Assembly (NCBI GenBank): GCA_944739405.2
Contig: OX123193.2
Coordinates: forward strand, 9,804,331-9,868,330
DNA from: Euclidia mi
Lineage: Eukaryota; Arthropoda; Insecta; Lepidoptera; Erebidae
Reading direction: 5' to 3'
Length of the DNA: 64,000 bases
Positions within the stretch are counted from its first letter, which is position 1, and every line of letters starts with the position of its first letter. Of this stretch, positions 21,459 through 30,907 are shown piece after piece. The notes beneath the pieces were generated by a model. That model made no database searches, had not been told where the DNA came from, and worked only from the letters and a program-made list of their open reading frames with translations. Position numbers and translations under genes: made by a program.

Positions 21459-21857
21459 CTTCTTTCTCTTAGCGTTATCCCAGTTTCAATCTGGGGTCCG
21501 CTTGCTAGTCTAACCGGATTTGGCTGAATATTAGCTTTACCACAGAGCGACTGCCTGTCTGACCTCCGCAACCCGAAGGGATAGCGATATTCCATGGTTT
21601 AGACTAGTGTCAGTTTATTTAGAAGGTACTGACGCCCTGTAGTCGTTACAGGGCGTCAGTACCTTCTAAATAAAAGTCAAAGATCTTCATGACAACCGGG
21701 ACCGACGGCTTAACGTGCTCTCCGAGGCACGGGACAAGCGATAATTAACAATCCAATACGCACATAATTCCGAAAAGTCATTGGTGCGTGCCGTGGATTC
21801 GAACCCGATACCCTCTGCATGGCAGTCTGTTGGTATATCCACTCGGCTATCGCTGCC
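21459..21857 (-). mobile_element. tRNA-headed SINE inserted in BEL-A LTR
   Basis: Flanked by a perfect 12-bp target duplication 'ttggccaatatt' (21447-21458, 21858-21869). The head on the minus strand is 'ggcagcgatagccgagtgg' with B-box 'gggttcgaatccac'; the 3' end is 'aacgctaagagaaagaag'. It contains a perfect palindrome at 21614-21674. Same head family as 13971-14310. Confidence 0.92.
21614..21674. repeat. Perfect 28-bp-arm palindrome inside SINE
   Basis: Arms 21614-21641 and 21647-21674 are exact reverse complements; the loop is the 5 nt 'gtcgt'. It sits just downstream of the tRNA-like head and leader, as does the unrelated palindrome in the SINE at 14144-14208. Confidence 0.95.
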
Positions 21858-22233
21858 TTGGCCAATATTAGCAAGTGAATTATCTTTACTTTACCAGACT
21901 CCAACGCGGCGTCTTCAATGCACGATGCAAGTTCACAAGATTTTTCACAAATGTTCAATATGTCACAAACCGTGCCGGGAGTCAAAAAAGCGGCAATTTA
22001 ATAGATTTCACAACTATTCGCGTAGCTACAAGGATATGCTTTTCAAAAGGCGACCAATTCTTTTACGTACGAGTCGACAACGTGGTAATTTTTCAACGCG
22101 GGAAGACGGAAGTGACAGTTCAGTGTGACCATTGTCAGAAATTTTCAATAGACTAAACAAAATGTTACTCAATCGATCTAATCGATTTGACTTATAATAA
22201 AAACTAATTCTATTTCAAACATCCACCCGCCCC

Positions 22234-22251
22234 GGACCGGCCTACCGGTCC
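22234..22251 (-). other. GC hairpin before BEL-A polypurine tract
   Basis: 'ggaccgg' + 4-nt loop + 'ccggtcc' lies directly after the pol stop and before the polypurine tract (22222-22233). The same hairpin is at 36419-36436 in BEL-B and 59665-59682 in BEL-C. Confidence 0.8.
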
Positions 22252-22252
22252 G

Positions 22253-25200
22253 CTAATCGGTTGGTAGACGTGACAATGTTGCAACCGCTCTCCTCAGAAT
22301 CGAACCGTCCACCAAGACCTCAGCAAATCGGGGAACTCCATCAGCCCCAGTTACCAAACGAAGGATGCGCCCCCTGCGCCATCTGAGTGGCGGAAGGTTA
22401 GCCTCCTTGATCAAAACGAGGTCACCAATCTTGGGTGGATCGGTCTTGTCGGTCCACTTAACGCGTTGCTGGAGTATGTGCAAATATTCCAAATTCCAGC
22501 GTTTCCAAAAGCTCTGAGTAATCTGGCGTACCAATTCAAAGCGCGAGAGACGACCAGGTCTCGTATCAATGTAGGGGTACTCAGGCAAGGCGACAAGTGG
22601 GCGACCAATCAAAAAATGGCCCGGCGTAAGGGCCTCCAAATCATTCGGATCTGAGGAGATCGGGCACAATGGCCGAGAGTTCAAAACGGCCTCAATCTTA
22701 CAAAACACAGTTGCGAGTTCCTCAAATGTAAGGACAGATTCACCGATTGTCCTGCGCAAGTGTGTTTTGGCCGATTTTACGGCGGCATCAAATATACCAC
22801 CCCAGTGTGGACAATTTGGTGGGGAAAACAACCAATTTATCCCACGTCGGGCAAGCCTATCACCTATATCAGCTTTGTTGGTTTCAAGAAAATTAACAAC
22901 ATCATTCAGATAATTATAAGTGCCCTTGAAGTTAGTGCCGCAGTCAGAACGGATCAAGGAAGGCAGCCCTCTGCGGGATACAAATCTGTCAAATGTGGCT
23001 ACAAACGCCTCGGTCGTAAGCGAGGAGACCAGTTCTAAGTGTACGGCCTTTGTGGAAAGACAAACAAAAACACACAAGTAGGCCTTGACAGTCTTGCTGT
23101 TTCGAAGTGTCGACGTTTTCACCAAAAAAGGACCAGCGAAGTCCGTGCCAACACCGTCAAACGTCCTGCTCTCAGTTACGCGATCTGCCGGTAAGTCCCC
23201 CATCAAGGGCAGCATGGTAGAAGCCTTGAGCTTATAGCAAGGGATGCAGCGAAAGACTACACTCCGAATAATTCTTCGGGCAGACAAAATCCAAAACTCG
23301 CGTTGCAAAATGGCCAACAAGGCATTACAACCAGCATGCGAATTTTTAAGGTGACGGTCAGTTACCAACAAGCGTACCAAATGACAGTCCTTAGGTAACA
23401 AAAGGCGGTGACGAGCCCCGTAAGGGAGGTTGGCGTTCTTGAGACGCCCTCCAACGCGCAAGAGACCCGTTTCGTCCAAAAAGGGGTTCAATTTAGATAC
23501 AGCTCCCGACAATTTCGATTTCCCCGACTTGAGGATAGCAATCTCCCTTTCAAAATGCGCCAATTGCACAGAACGAACCCAAAAGGTGAGGGACTCCTGT
23601 CGTTCCTGTGGTGAGAGAAACGCTGTCAGTCGTTTCTGTTGTGGGTGCCTAAAATTAAAAACAAAACGCTTTATCCAAGCAGTGACACCTAACAACTTGT
23701 CGAGGGAGCTGTAACGATTCAACAAAAAATCGGGGTCGAAGGCGCATTCCACCTTCTCAAGAGCGAGTGTTCGTAGACCCGGCAAATTAGAAGTATTCAA
23801 AACTGGCGTTCGAGTCCAATCAATTTCTGGTCGACTCAACCATTCCGGACCCCACCACAGCGAATGACCTATCAAACTAGGCGTCAAGCATCCGCGCGAG
23901 GCACAATCAGCGGGGTTGAGCTCACCTGGCACGTGTCTCCAAACAAGTTTGACTTCGGATTTCTGGATTTGGGAAACGCGATTAGCGACAAATACCTCCA
24001 AAGTGTGGAAAGAAGCCTTCAACCAACAAAGAACAAGTTGGCTGTCTGTCCAGGCGTAGGTCCCATTAATGCAAATGCTTTTACCCAAAGTACTAGACAC
24101 GTGGTTCAACAAGCGTACAAGAAGGGCTGCTCCCGAGAGCTCCAAGTTTGGAATGGTCAGAGATGTCCGAAGGGGTGCCACCTTGCTCTTTGCCATGATC
24201 AGGGAAACCCTCACCTGACCTGAGGCACTAACTGTGCGCAAGTACACCACGGCGGCGTGACCACGTTCCGAGGCGTCACAAAACCCGTGAAGGGTGGCCT
24301 TGTACTTCCCGGGAGGAAGGATGGGACGAGACAAGGAGATCTCGTTGACGGCAGGAAGTGAGGATACAAAAGAGGTCCATTCCTCAACAAGAGTGCCGTG
24401 CAGAGGTTCGTCCCAGGTCAATCCTGCTGTCCAAAGCTTCTGCAAGAAGCATTTTGCCCAAAATATAATTGGACAGATCCAACCGTTCGGATCAAAGGTT
24501 CTGGCGACAGTAGACAATACGAGACGTTTAGTCCAAGAACACGGCAATTTCAAGTCTACGTTATATGTAAAGATGTCTTGGACTGGTCTGTACTGAACGC
24601 CGAGAACAGCCATCATGGCGGGGTTGTCAACAATCTCAAACAAATGTGGATCTTGCTGATAATCCTCTGGCAAGCCTTCCAAAAGCGCTGGCGAGTTGGA
24701 AATCCATTTCCGCAACTCATAACCAGCGGAGGCCAAAATACCTATCAATTCGTCCCGCAGGAGGATCGCCTCGTCCGCTGTGGAGGCGCCCGAGCAAATG
24801 TCATCGACGTAAATATCGTCCTTCAAGATGGCGGAGGCTCTTGGGAAACGTAGGCCTTCGCGGTCTGCGAGCTCCCAAAGAGAGCGTATTGCCAAGTAGG
24901 GGCTTGACCTTAACCCGTACGTATTTGTATTGAGCTCGTAGACGACCATGGGATTGCGAGGAGACTCTCTCCAAAGGATCAGCTGGAAGCGACGGTCATC
25001 AGGGTGGATAATCGTCTGCCTGAACATCATTTTTATGTCGGCCACAAAGACAACCTGATGTCGTCGGAAGCTGATGACGACGTCACAAAGGTCCTTGACC
25101 AACTTGGGACCAGAATGCAAGCACTGGTTCAAGGATACGCCTGTTGAAGTCTGCGCAGAACCATCAAACACTGTGCGCAGCTTGCCAGTCGATGGCTTCA

Positions 25201-26140
25201 ATACCGCATGATGCGGGAGAAAGTAATGCTCCACCGAACGCCAATCCAAATTTGACACAGACATGTGTCCCAACTGTTCATATTCCCTCATGAACTCAAT
25301 GTACTTCTGTCTGAGCTCCGGATCACGACCCATGCGACGCTCCATAGCCAACAATCTCTTTTCGGCTAAAGGTCGTAACTCACCAAGCGGAGGCCGAACA
25401 GACAGAAAGGGCAGCTTCGTGATAATCCGACATGAACGGAGTCGACCAGTGTTGTTCTGGAAGAACAGCTCGCACTCCTCATGTTCTGGATTCAAACGGG
25501 CAACTTGAGGGGGCTCCTCTACTTCCCAAAACCTCTGAATCGCATCAGAGAGAGCAGAGCCTACAGCCAACAAATTATCAAGTTCAGGTGGTGGGGGGTC
25601 CCTAGGTACAGGTCCCATCAAAGCAAGTCCAAATATGGTCGGGATGGCAGTCAAACCATTTGGCACCAAGACCCGTTTCCCACCAATCAAAATTCCACCG
25701 AGGACATCAGAGCCAATCAACAAGTCGATTTGTCCCGGTGTGTCAAATTTGGGGTCTGCCAGTTTCAATCCCGATGTCAAATTCACCACAGCAGCAGGTA
25801 GCTGTTTCTGTGGATGCATGCCCAAAATATTCTTCAGCACAATAGCCGAGGTTCTAATCCTCGGGTGTGAAGATTCAACAGGGCCAAACAAAACCTTAAC
25901 TTGCCCTTCAACATTAGAGGCTACGTCCCCTATGCCCCGTATACAATTTGGAAAAGAACCCATATTTAAATTAACCTGCCCTACCAAATAAGTGGAAACA
26001 ATGCAACCTTGTGAACCTGTGTCCAATATAGCACGAACAACAACAGAGGTCCCCGTGGGTCCCCAGACCCTAACAGCAACCGTTGGTAGGATAACGGTCT
26101 CAATGGGGGAGGTTGGCGTTATAGGGCAGGAGTTAATTAC
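22253..26140 (-). CDS. pol: BEL-A Pol (protease, RT, RNase H, integrase)
   Basis: 1,295 codons open in the same frame as gag, directly after its UAG. Domains in order: retropepsin 'DTGS' (residues 40-43); BEL/Pao RT with 'YVDD' (444-447); RNase H ('FCDASERGHAA', 'AWTDSQLVLCW'); integrase zinc finger ('HLKNSHAGC', 'CIPCYKLK'); integrase core with D near 1000 ('GTDFAG') and D1066 ('SDCGTNF'); C-terminal region with 'WKRWNLEYLHILQQR'. At residue 1118 (22787-22789) the expected catalytic glutamate is aspartate (GAT), whereas BEL-B and BEL-C have glutamate. No ATG precedes the protease, so expression as Gag-Pol is expected. Confidence 0.93.
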   Translation of the reverse strand, partial: VINSCPITPTSPIETVILPTVAVRVWGPTGTSVVVRAILDTGSQGCIVSTYLVGQVNLNMGSFPNCIRGIGDVASNVEGQVKVLFGPVESSHPRIRTSAIVLKNILGMHPQKQLPAAVVNLTSGLKLADPKFDTPGQIDLLIGSDVLGGILIGGKRVLVPNGLTAIPTIFGLALMGPVPRDPPPPELDNLLAVGSALSDAIQRFWEVEEPPQVARLNPEHEECELFFQNNTGRLRSCRIITKLPFLSVRPPLGELRPLAEKRLLAMERRMGRDPELRQKYIEFMREYEQLGHMSVSNLDWRSVEHYFLPHHAVLKPSTGKLRTVFDGSAQTSTGVSLNQCLHSGPKLVKDLCDVVISFRRHQVVFVADIKMMFRQTIIHPDDRRFQLILWRESPRNPMVVYELNTNTYGLRSSPYLAIRSLWELADREGLRFPRASAILKDDIYVDDICSGASTADEAILLRDELIGILASAGYELRKWISNSPALLEGLPEDYQQDPHLFEIVDNPAMMAVLGVQYRPVQDIFTYNVDLKLPCSWTKRLVLSTVARTFDPNGWICPIIFWAKCFLQKLWTAGLTWDEPLHGTLVEEWTSFVSSLPAVNEISLSRPILPPGKYKATLHGFCDASERGHAAVVYLRTVSASGQVRVSLIMAKSKVAPLRTSLTIPNLELSGAALLVRLLNHVSSTLGKSICINGTYAWTDSQLVLCWLKASFHTLEVFVANRVSQIQKSEVKLVWRHVPGELNPADCASRGCLTPSLIGHSLWWGPEWLSRPEIDWTRTPVLNTSNLPGLRTLALEKVECAFDPDFLLNRYSSLDKLLGVTAWIKRFVFNFRHPQQKRLTAFLSPQERQESLTFWVRSVQLAHFEREIAILKSGKSKLSGAVSKLNPFLDETGLLRVGGRLKNANLPYGARHRLLLPKDCHLVRLLVTDRHLKNSHAGCNALLAILQREFWILSARRIIRSVVFRCIPCYKLKASTMLPLMGDLPADRVTESRTFDGVGTDFAGPFLVKTSTLRNSKTVKAYLCVFVCLSTKAVHLELVSSLTTEAFVATFDRFVSRRGLPSLIRSDCGTNFKGTYNYLNDVVNFLETNKADIGDRLARRGINWLFSPPNCPHWGGIFDAAVKSAKTHLRRTIGESVLTFEELATVFCKIEAVLNSRPLCPISSDPNDLEALTPGHFLIGRPLVALPEYPYIDTRPGRLSRFELVRQITQSFWKRWNLEYLHILQQRVKWTDKTDPPKIGDLVLIKEANLPPLRWRRGRILRLVTGADGVPRFAEVLVDGSILRRAVATLSRLPTD

Positions 26141-27769
26141 CTATTGTTGCCTGGGCGGCGACCGTTGGCCAGGACCAGGCAAGTCAAAGCGAGGGTGCGG
26201 CTTGAAGTCCTCAAAGGCGCGATGACTCGATCCGCGTGCCATCTGTGGGGGGTCATAGTGACGCACCCGCCCAAAACGAGGTGGGCGCGAGTCAAGGCGG
26301 GGACGCTCCGCCAAAGGAGGGGAATACCTGGGGCAGCAGTCATGGTGCTGGTGACGCTGAACAGCACATTCAGGTGCGCGAGAGAGAGGAGGCGTGCGCA
26401 CGCTACGGTTCTCCAAGCGGGGTGAGTGGCGATCAATTGAGCGAGGCGACTCTCGGCTACGCGCCGGTGAGCCTCGGCTGCCACCTTCAAAACACCCGCC
26501 CGAGCGCGGCGTCGGCTGGTTGGACAAGCGGCCAACCTCTCTGGCATTCATGCAGAGAATGTCCAAATGCTGTCCTCCACAGTGAGGACAGGGGCGAGAG
26601 TTTGGGCAGTCTCGCTGGTAGTGGGACCCCAAACAAGAGAAGCAAAGGCGGCGGGCATTCGCGATGCGCCTTCGAGAGGCGACATGTAGGTCCAAGAATG
26701 CCCTACAACTGGCCGTTCTGTGCCCCGTGACCTTGCAGTAGGAGCACTCCGCTGGGCTCTGCGTTACCGCAAAGCGAGGAGGGCGCCGGTCAACATTGGC
26801 TCGGGTGAGAACGCGAGCCTGCTCCTTGACCTTGGGCGGCTGCGTCTTAGCCGGCGTGTCACCACCGGAGTTGTCCAAGACCCGGCACTCATCCTCCAGG
26901 AACCTCTCCAGGTCAGCAAAGGGGGGCAGATGGGTCGCGCTATCCCCACCAAAGCGCTGCTCAAAACGCGACCTCAGGTCGGCAGGCAGCTTTTTCAGGA
27001 CAATGTGCACCAATAGATAGGACCACTGGTCCATGGGCAGGTCAAGGCACTTAAGTGCGTTGATGGCCACCAAGAGCGGGTTCAACAGTTGGGTGCGCAA
27101 CCCAGAGACCCGGGTGAGCGTCGGCAAACCCAAAATCTGCTCGATGTGCGTGTCGGCGAGGCCACGCTTATTATGGTACCTACGGGTAATTAGGTCCCGA
27201 GCCGTCTGGTACGCCTCGTCAGACACGGGCAGATGCTGGATGAGGCCCTTAGCCTCCCCATCCAGAACCGACATTAGATAGGCCAACTTTTGTGCCGGCC
27301 GAAGGTCAGCCCTATCATTGACCAGGCTGTCGAACAAATTAACGAAGCCCAGGTAGCTTCCTAGGCAGCCATCAAAATGGGGGAGGTCCAAGGTAGGGAG
27401 CCTACTCACCAGCCCTGGTGCTGACCTAGGAAGCTCCTGCTTCAGGCCGGGTTGCTCTTCCCTATCGGCAACTAGTTGTCTCGCACTATTGGAGACAGCA
27501 TCATACAGGTCTAAGACCTGGGCATAGTCTTCGCTGACCTTATTTCGCTGGTCAGCGGTGAAATCATTGATTGACACTTCAAGACAGCAAGTGCTGAAAG
27601 TGCGGAATTGCTGTTCCACACTTGCCAGGCGATCGTCAATCCGCTCGTACCTTTGTAGTAAGGCCTGCTGGCGATCAGGCCGGTTCACTAAGGCACTGGC
27701 CGAGGCAAACCAGCGCAAATCTGATGCAATGGCACCAGCAGCCGCACGCAAGTCCTTGATAGCTGACAT
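26141..27769 (-). CDS. gag: BEL-A Gag
   Basis: 542 codons from the ATG at 27769 ('MSAIKDLRAA') to UAG at 26141-26143. The frame is also open upstream to 27838, but this ATG is the conserved start shared with BEL-B and BEL-C. N-terminal capsid-like helical part; then three zinc knuckles: 'CSYCKVTGHRTASC', 'CFSCLGSHYQRDC' and 'CPHCGGQHLDILC', the triple arrangement usual in BEL/Pao Gag; then a basic, serine/arginine/proline-rich tail of about 130 residues. Forms the virus-like particle and binds element RNA (family knowledge). Confidence 0.92.
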   Translation of the reverse strand: MSAIKDLRAAAGAIASDLRWFASASALVNRPDRQQALLQRYERIDDRLASVEQQFRTFSTCCLEVSINDFTADQRNKVSEDYAQVLDLYDAVSNSARQLVADREEQPGLKQELPRSAPGLVSRLPTLDLPHFDGCLGSYLGFVNLFDSLVNDRADLRPAQKLAYLMSVLDGEAKGLIQHLPVSDEAYQTARDLITRRYHNKRGLADTHIEQILGLPTLTRVSGLRTQLLNPLLVAINALKCLDLPMDQWSYLLVHIVLKKLPADLRSRFEQRFGGDSATHLPPFADLERFLEDECRVLDNSGGDTPAKTQPPKVKEQARVLTRANVDRRPPRFAVTQSPAECSYCKVTGHRTASCRAFLDLHVASRRRIANARRLCFSCLGSHYQRDCPNSRPCPHCGGQHLDILCMNAREVGRLSNQPTPRSGGCFEGGSRGSPARSRESPRSIDRHSPRLENRSVRTPPLSRAPECAVQRHQHHDCCPRYSPPLAERPRLDSRPPRFGRVRHYDPPQMARGSSHRAFEDFKPHPRFDLPGPGQRSPPRQQ

Positions 27770-28504
27770 AATCAAAATTTCAAAAGAGCCCGGACAAGCG
27801 TTAAACAATATTAACAATGAAAACTTAATTTTTCTCAATTCTTTGAAACCAACAAAGTATTAGCCTGTTTACTGCAAGTGCAGGCAAGTGACAGGTATTT
27901 ACTGCCCAACAAAATTAAAGGTTTCAGTATATTGAAACAAACACAAAAGTTATCAAAGTTATAACTTATAACAAATTAATAAAGTTGAAACTTCAACTTA
28001 ATTGATTAATTATTTGCAACAGACAGACTAACTGTGTTATTTATGATATACAATAGGAAGTAAGCACAGAATATGTGTTACCTAACAATATTATCTTTAT
28101 ATTATAACAAAACAAAGTTTATTAATGTGACCCGCCCAAGTGGCAAGGTCAAGTTGGTTGTTATGTTTATGAATATATGCAATAAACTAAATTTACTACA
28201 TTTATTGATACATACAGCTGTTATGTATCCAAACAAACTGACTTATTAATGCAACAACAAATTTAAGTTAGATTTTTCAACAATACAAATCAACAATTAC
28301 TGATTGAGGTTATGTGACAATGTGTTTCAAATTATCTAGGTCAACTTATACAATTGAATATTATGTATTTTAGTCAATAACTGACCTGACAAACACTACA
28401 ATACTGTCTACAAGGTGATAAGATACAAGCTCATACCAATCTGAGTTTATACTCAGTAATGCAACAGCGGCTAAATTTCAACTACAGCTCTGCACCAAAA
28501 ATTA
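27770..28504 (-). other. BEL-A leader with primer binding site
   Basis: Non-coding, AT-rich. The primer site starts at 28497 on the minus strand ('tggtgcagagctgtag'), eight bases inside the LTR end. The tRNA partner was not identified. Similar leaders are at 30202-30907 and 53164-54143. Confidence 0.65.
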
Positions 28505-29090
28505 TGTCTAGAACTTGGCTAGAATGAGCTGGGATTAATTGCAGCAGATTTGTGGAAGCGTGACTCTATTCATCAGCCCTTGTCAGCCACAACAAATCTC
28601 AGACATAAATGTACTGTGTTGCACAGCGAATACAAGTAATCTTAATATTAATGTCTTACCAAATATCTCCTGGTGATGTTCTTGAGTGGAGTCCTGGAGG
28701 CAAGCTAGATACACACAAGACTAAAATTGGCCAATATTAGCAAGTGAATTATCTTTACTTTACCAGACTCCAACGCGGCGTCTTCAATGCACGATGCAAG
28801 TTCACAAGATTTTTCACAAATGTTCAATATGTCACAAACCGTGCCGGGAGTCAAAAAAGCGGCAATTTAATAGATTTCACAACTATTGGCGTAGCTACAA
28901 GGATGTGCTTTTCAAAAGGCGAACAATTCTTTTACGTACGAGTCGACAACGTGGTAATTTTTCAACGCGGGAAGACGGAAGTGACAGTTCAGTGTGACCA
29001 TTGTCAGAAATTTTCAATAGACTAAACAAAATGTTACTCAATCGATCTAATCGATTTGACTTATAATAAAAACTAATTCTATTTCAAACA
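28505..29090 (-). repeat. BEL-A 5' LTR
   Basis: 586 bp, 'tgtttgaaat' to 'gttctagaca' on the minus strand. The first ~115 bp and the 'gctaatattggccaat' block match BEL-B/C, but about 230 bp in between and the 3' third are different sequence. Confidence 0.93.
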
Positions 29091-29339
29091 ATGATATTGT
29101 AGCTATTAAGCCTAAATTTTGTACGGAGGACGAAAGGATAGATTACAATTGCTTGGAATTAAGGAACTTATGTTCAATAATTTTAGGTATCAAACTGTGA
29201 GGTCGTTGACCTTTGTCTATACTGGTGATCGGTTGGTTATCAGAAACAGCAGCAATACCTAGTCCGGCCGGAGTGCGTCTGTAATGGCAGTCACAAGCAC
29301 ACTTGATAACTACCAAAATGCCTTCAATTAATGTTTTTT

Positions 29340-29570
29340 TATTTACTTTAAAAAAGCATTAATTGAACTAATATAAAATCCTTGCGTTACTGACTGACTG
29401 ACAGACACGCTACAGCCGAAACTATTGGGCGCAGGAAGCTGAAATTTGCACGTATGTTTCTTGGGGACCGTAGGGGTGCACTAAGAAAGGATTTCCCGAA
29501 ATTCCCATGGGATCGGCCAAAACGGGTAAAATAAAAAAAAATGCAGGCGTAGCTGCTGGCGTCCTCTAGT
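29340..29570 (+). mobile_element. Helitron-like non-autonomous fragment (tentative)
   Basis: Contains 'gactgactgacagacacgct', 'cgcaggaagctgaaatttgc' and ends 'gcaggcgtagctgctggcgt' then 'cctctag' before the BEL-B target site: a GC hairpin then CTAG, suggestive of a lepidopteran Helitron 3' end. Duplicate at about 52310-52532. The 5' end was not found. Confidence 0.4.
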
Positions 29571-29575
29571 ATTAT

Positions 29576-30201
29576 TGTTTGAAATAGAATTAGTTTTTAT
29601 TATAAGTCAAATCGATTAGATCGATTGAGTAACATTTTGTTTAGTCTATTGAAAATTTCTGACAATGGTCACACTGAACTGTCATTCACTCACTTTGGTT
29701 CTTTGTCGTTTCCCGCGGTCGGTGAAAAAAAGCTCTGGATAGATTTCGTTTTGTGAGCGTTTTGATCTTGTATTTGGAACCCGCTTTGATTGCCACTTCC
29801 TTGATCAATAACTGGCACCGGTTAATTGTGATAAAAATAGTATTTTAACGAACATTGTAAAACTTGAGTGAATCCGATGCACGTGGTTGGTGCCGGACGA
29901 ATTTGCTGATTGAAAACGCTGCGTGAAAAAAAACCAGACTCCAGTCTGGTAAAGTAAAGATAATTCACTTGCTAATATTGGCCAATTTAGTCTCGTGTGT
30001 GTCTAGCTTGCCTCCAGGACTCCACTCAAGAACATCACCAGGAGATATTTGGTAAGACATTTTATTAATATTAGAATTTATATTCATTCGCTGTGCTACC
30101 GCAGTGTATGTTGGACCTTTGCCTTGGGCTGAGACTGGATGAATTAATCGCTTCCACTGATCTCTGTAAACCTTACCCGATCTCAGCTCAAACTCTAGAC
30201 A
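29576..30201 (+). repeat. BEL-B 5' LTR
   Basis: 626 bp; 15 bp longer than its 3' partner because 'tgaaaaaaaaccagactcc' replaces 'ttgg' near 29925. BEL-C's 5' LTR has the same change, so it predates the split of the two units. Confidence 0.93.
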
Positions 30202-30907
30202 TAATTTTTGGTGCAGAGCTGTAGTTGAAATTTAGCCGCTGTTGCATTACTGAGTATAAACTCAGATTGGTATGAGCTTGTATCTTATCACCTTGTAGAC
30301 AGTATTGTTGTGTTTGTCAGGTCAGTTATTGTCTAAAATACATCATATTTAATTGTATAAGTTGACCTAGATAATTTGAAACACATTGTCACATAACCTC
30401 AATCAGTAATTGTTGATTTGTATTGTTGAAAATTCTAACTTAAATTTGTTCTTGCATTAATAAGTCAGTTTGATTGGATACATATCAGTTATATGTTTCA
30501 ATTGATTTAGTTTATTGCATATATTGATATATTAAGTTTGAACCTTACGTTGTTAAACCTTGTTATAATATAAAGATAATATTGTTAGGTAACACATATT
30601 CTGTGCTTACTTACTATTGTATATCTCAAATAATACAGCCAGTCTGTCTGTTGCAAGCAATTAGTTAATTTATTTGAATATTTAACTTTAATTAACTTAT
30701 TCGAAGGTTCAACTTTTGATAACTTTGACTTTGTTTTGTGTCAATATATATTGAAACTATAAATTTTGTTAGACAGTAGATACCTGTCACTTGCCTGCAC
30801 TTGCAGTAAACAGGCTAATACTTTGTTGGTTTCAAAGAATTAAGAAAAAATAAGTTTTGATTGTTAATTTTATTTAGCGCTTGTCCGGGCTCTTTTGAAT
30901 TTTGATT
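30202..30907 (+). other. BEL-B leader with primer binding site
   Basis: 'tggtgcagagctgtag' from 30209 is the likely primer site. AT-rich leader with no coding sequence before the gag ATG. Confidence 0.65.

Larger units (their letters stand above)
21225..22221 (-). repeat. BEL-A 3' LTR, carrying a SINE insertion
   Basis: 997 bp because a 399-bp SINE and its 12-bp target duplication interrupt an LTR of 586 bp. Otherwise it matches 28505-29090. Confidence 0.93.
21225..29090 (-). mobile_element. BEL/Pao retrotransposon A, full length
   Basis: Minus-strand element with TG...CA LTRs and a 5-bp target duplication 'atgat' (21220-21224, 29091-29095). Unit 2 shows the empty site at 52053-52057. Gag and Pol are open apart from the UAG between them. 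The LTRs differ at about five positions by eye (excluding a SINE inserted in one), so insertion is recent but older than the errantivirus. One catalytic residue of integrase is altered. Confidence 0.95.

Noticed and set aside
24398..24853. Long frames antisense to BEL Pol (and similar ones around 33,000 and 56,000)
   Set aside because: They overlap conserved RT, protease and integrase codons on the other strand and recur in every copy only because the coding strand is conserved.
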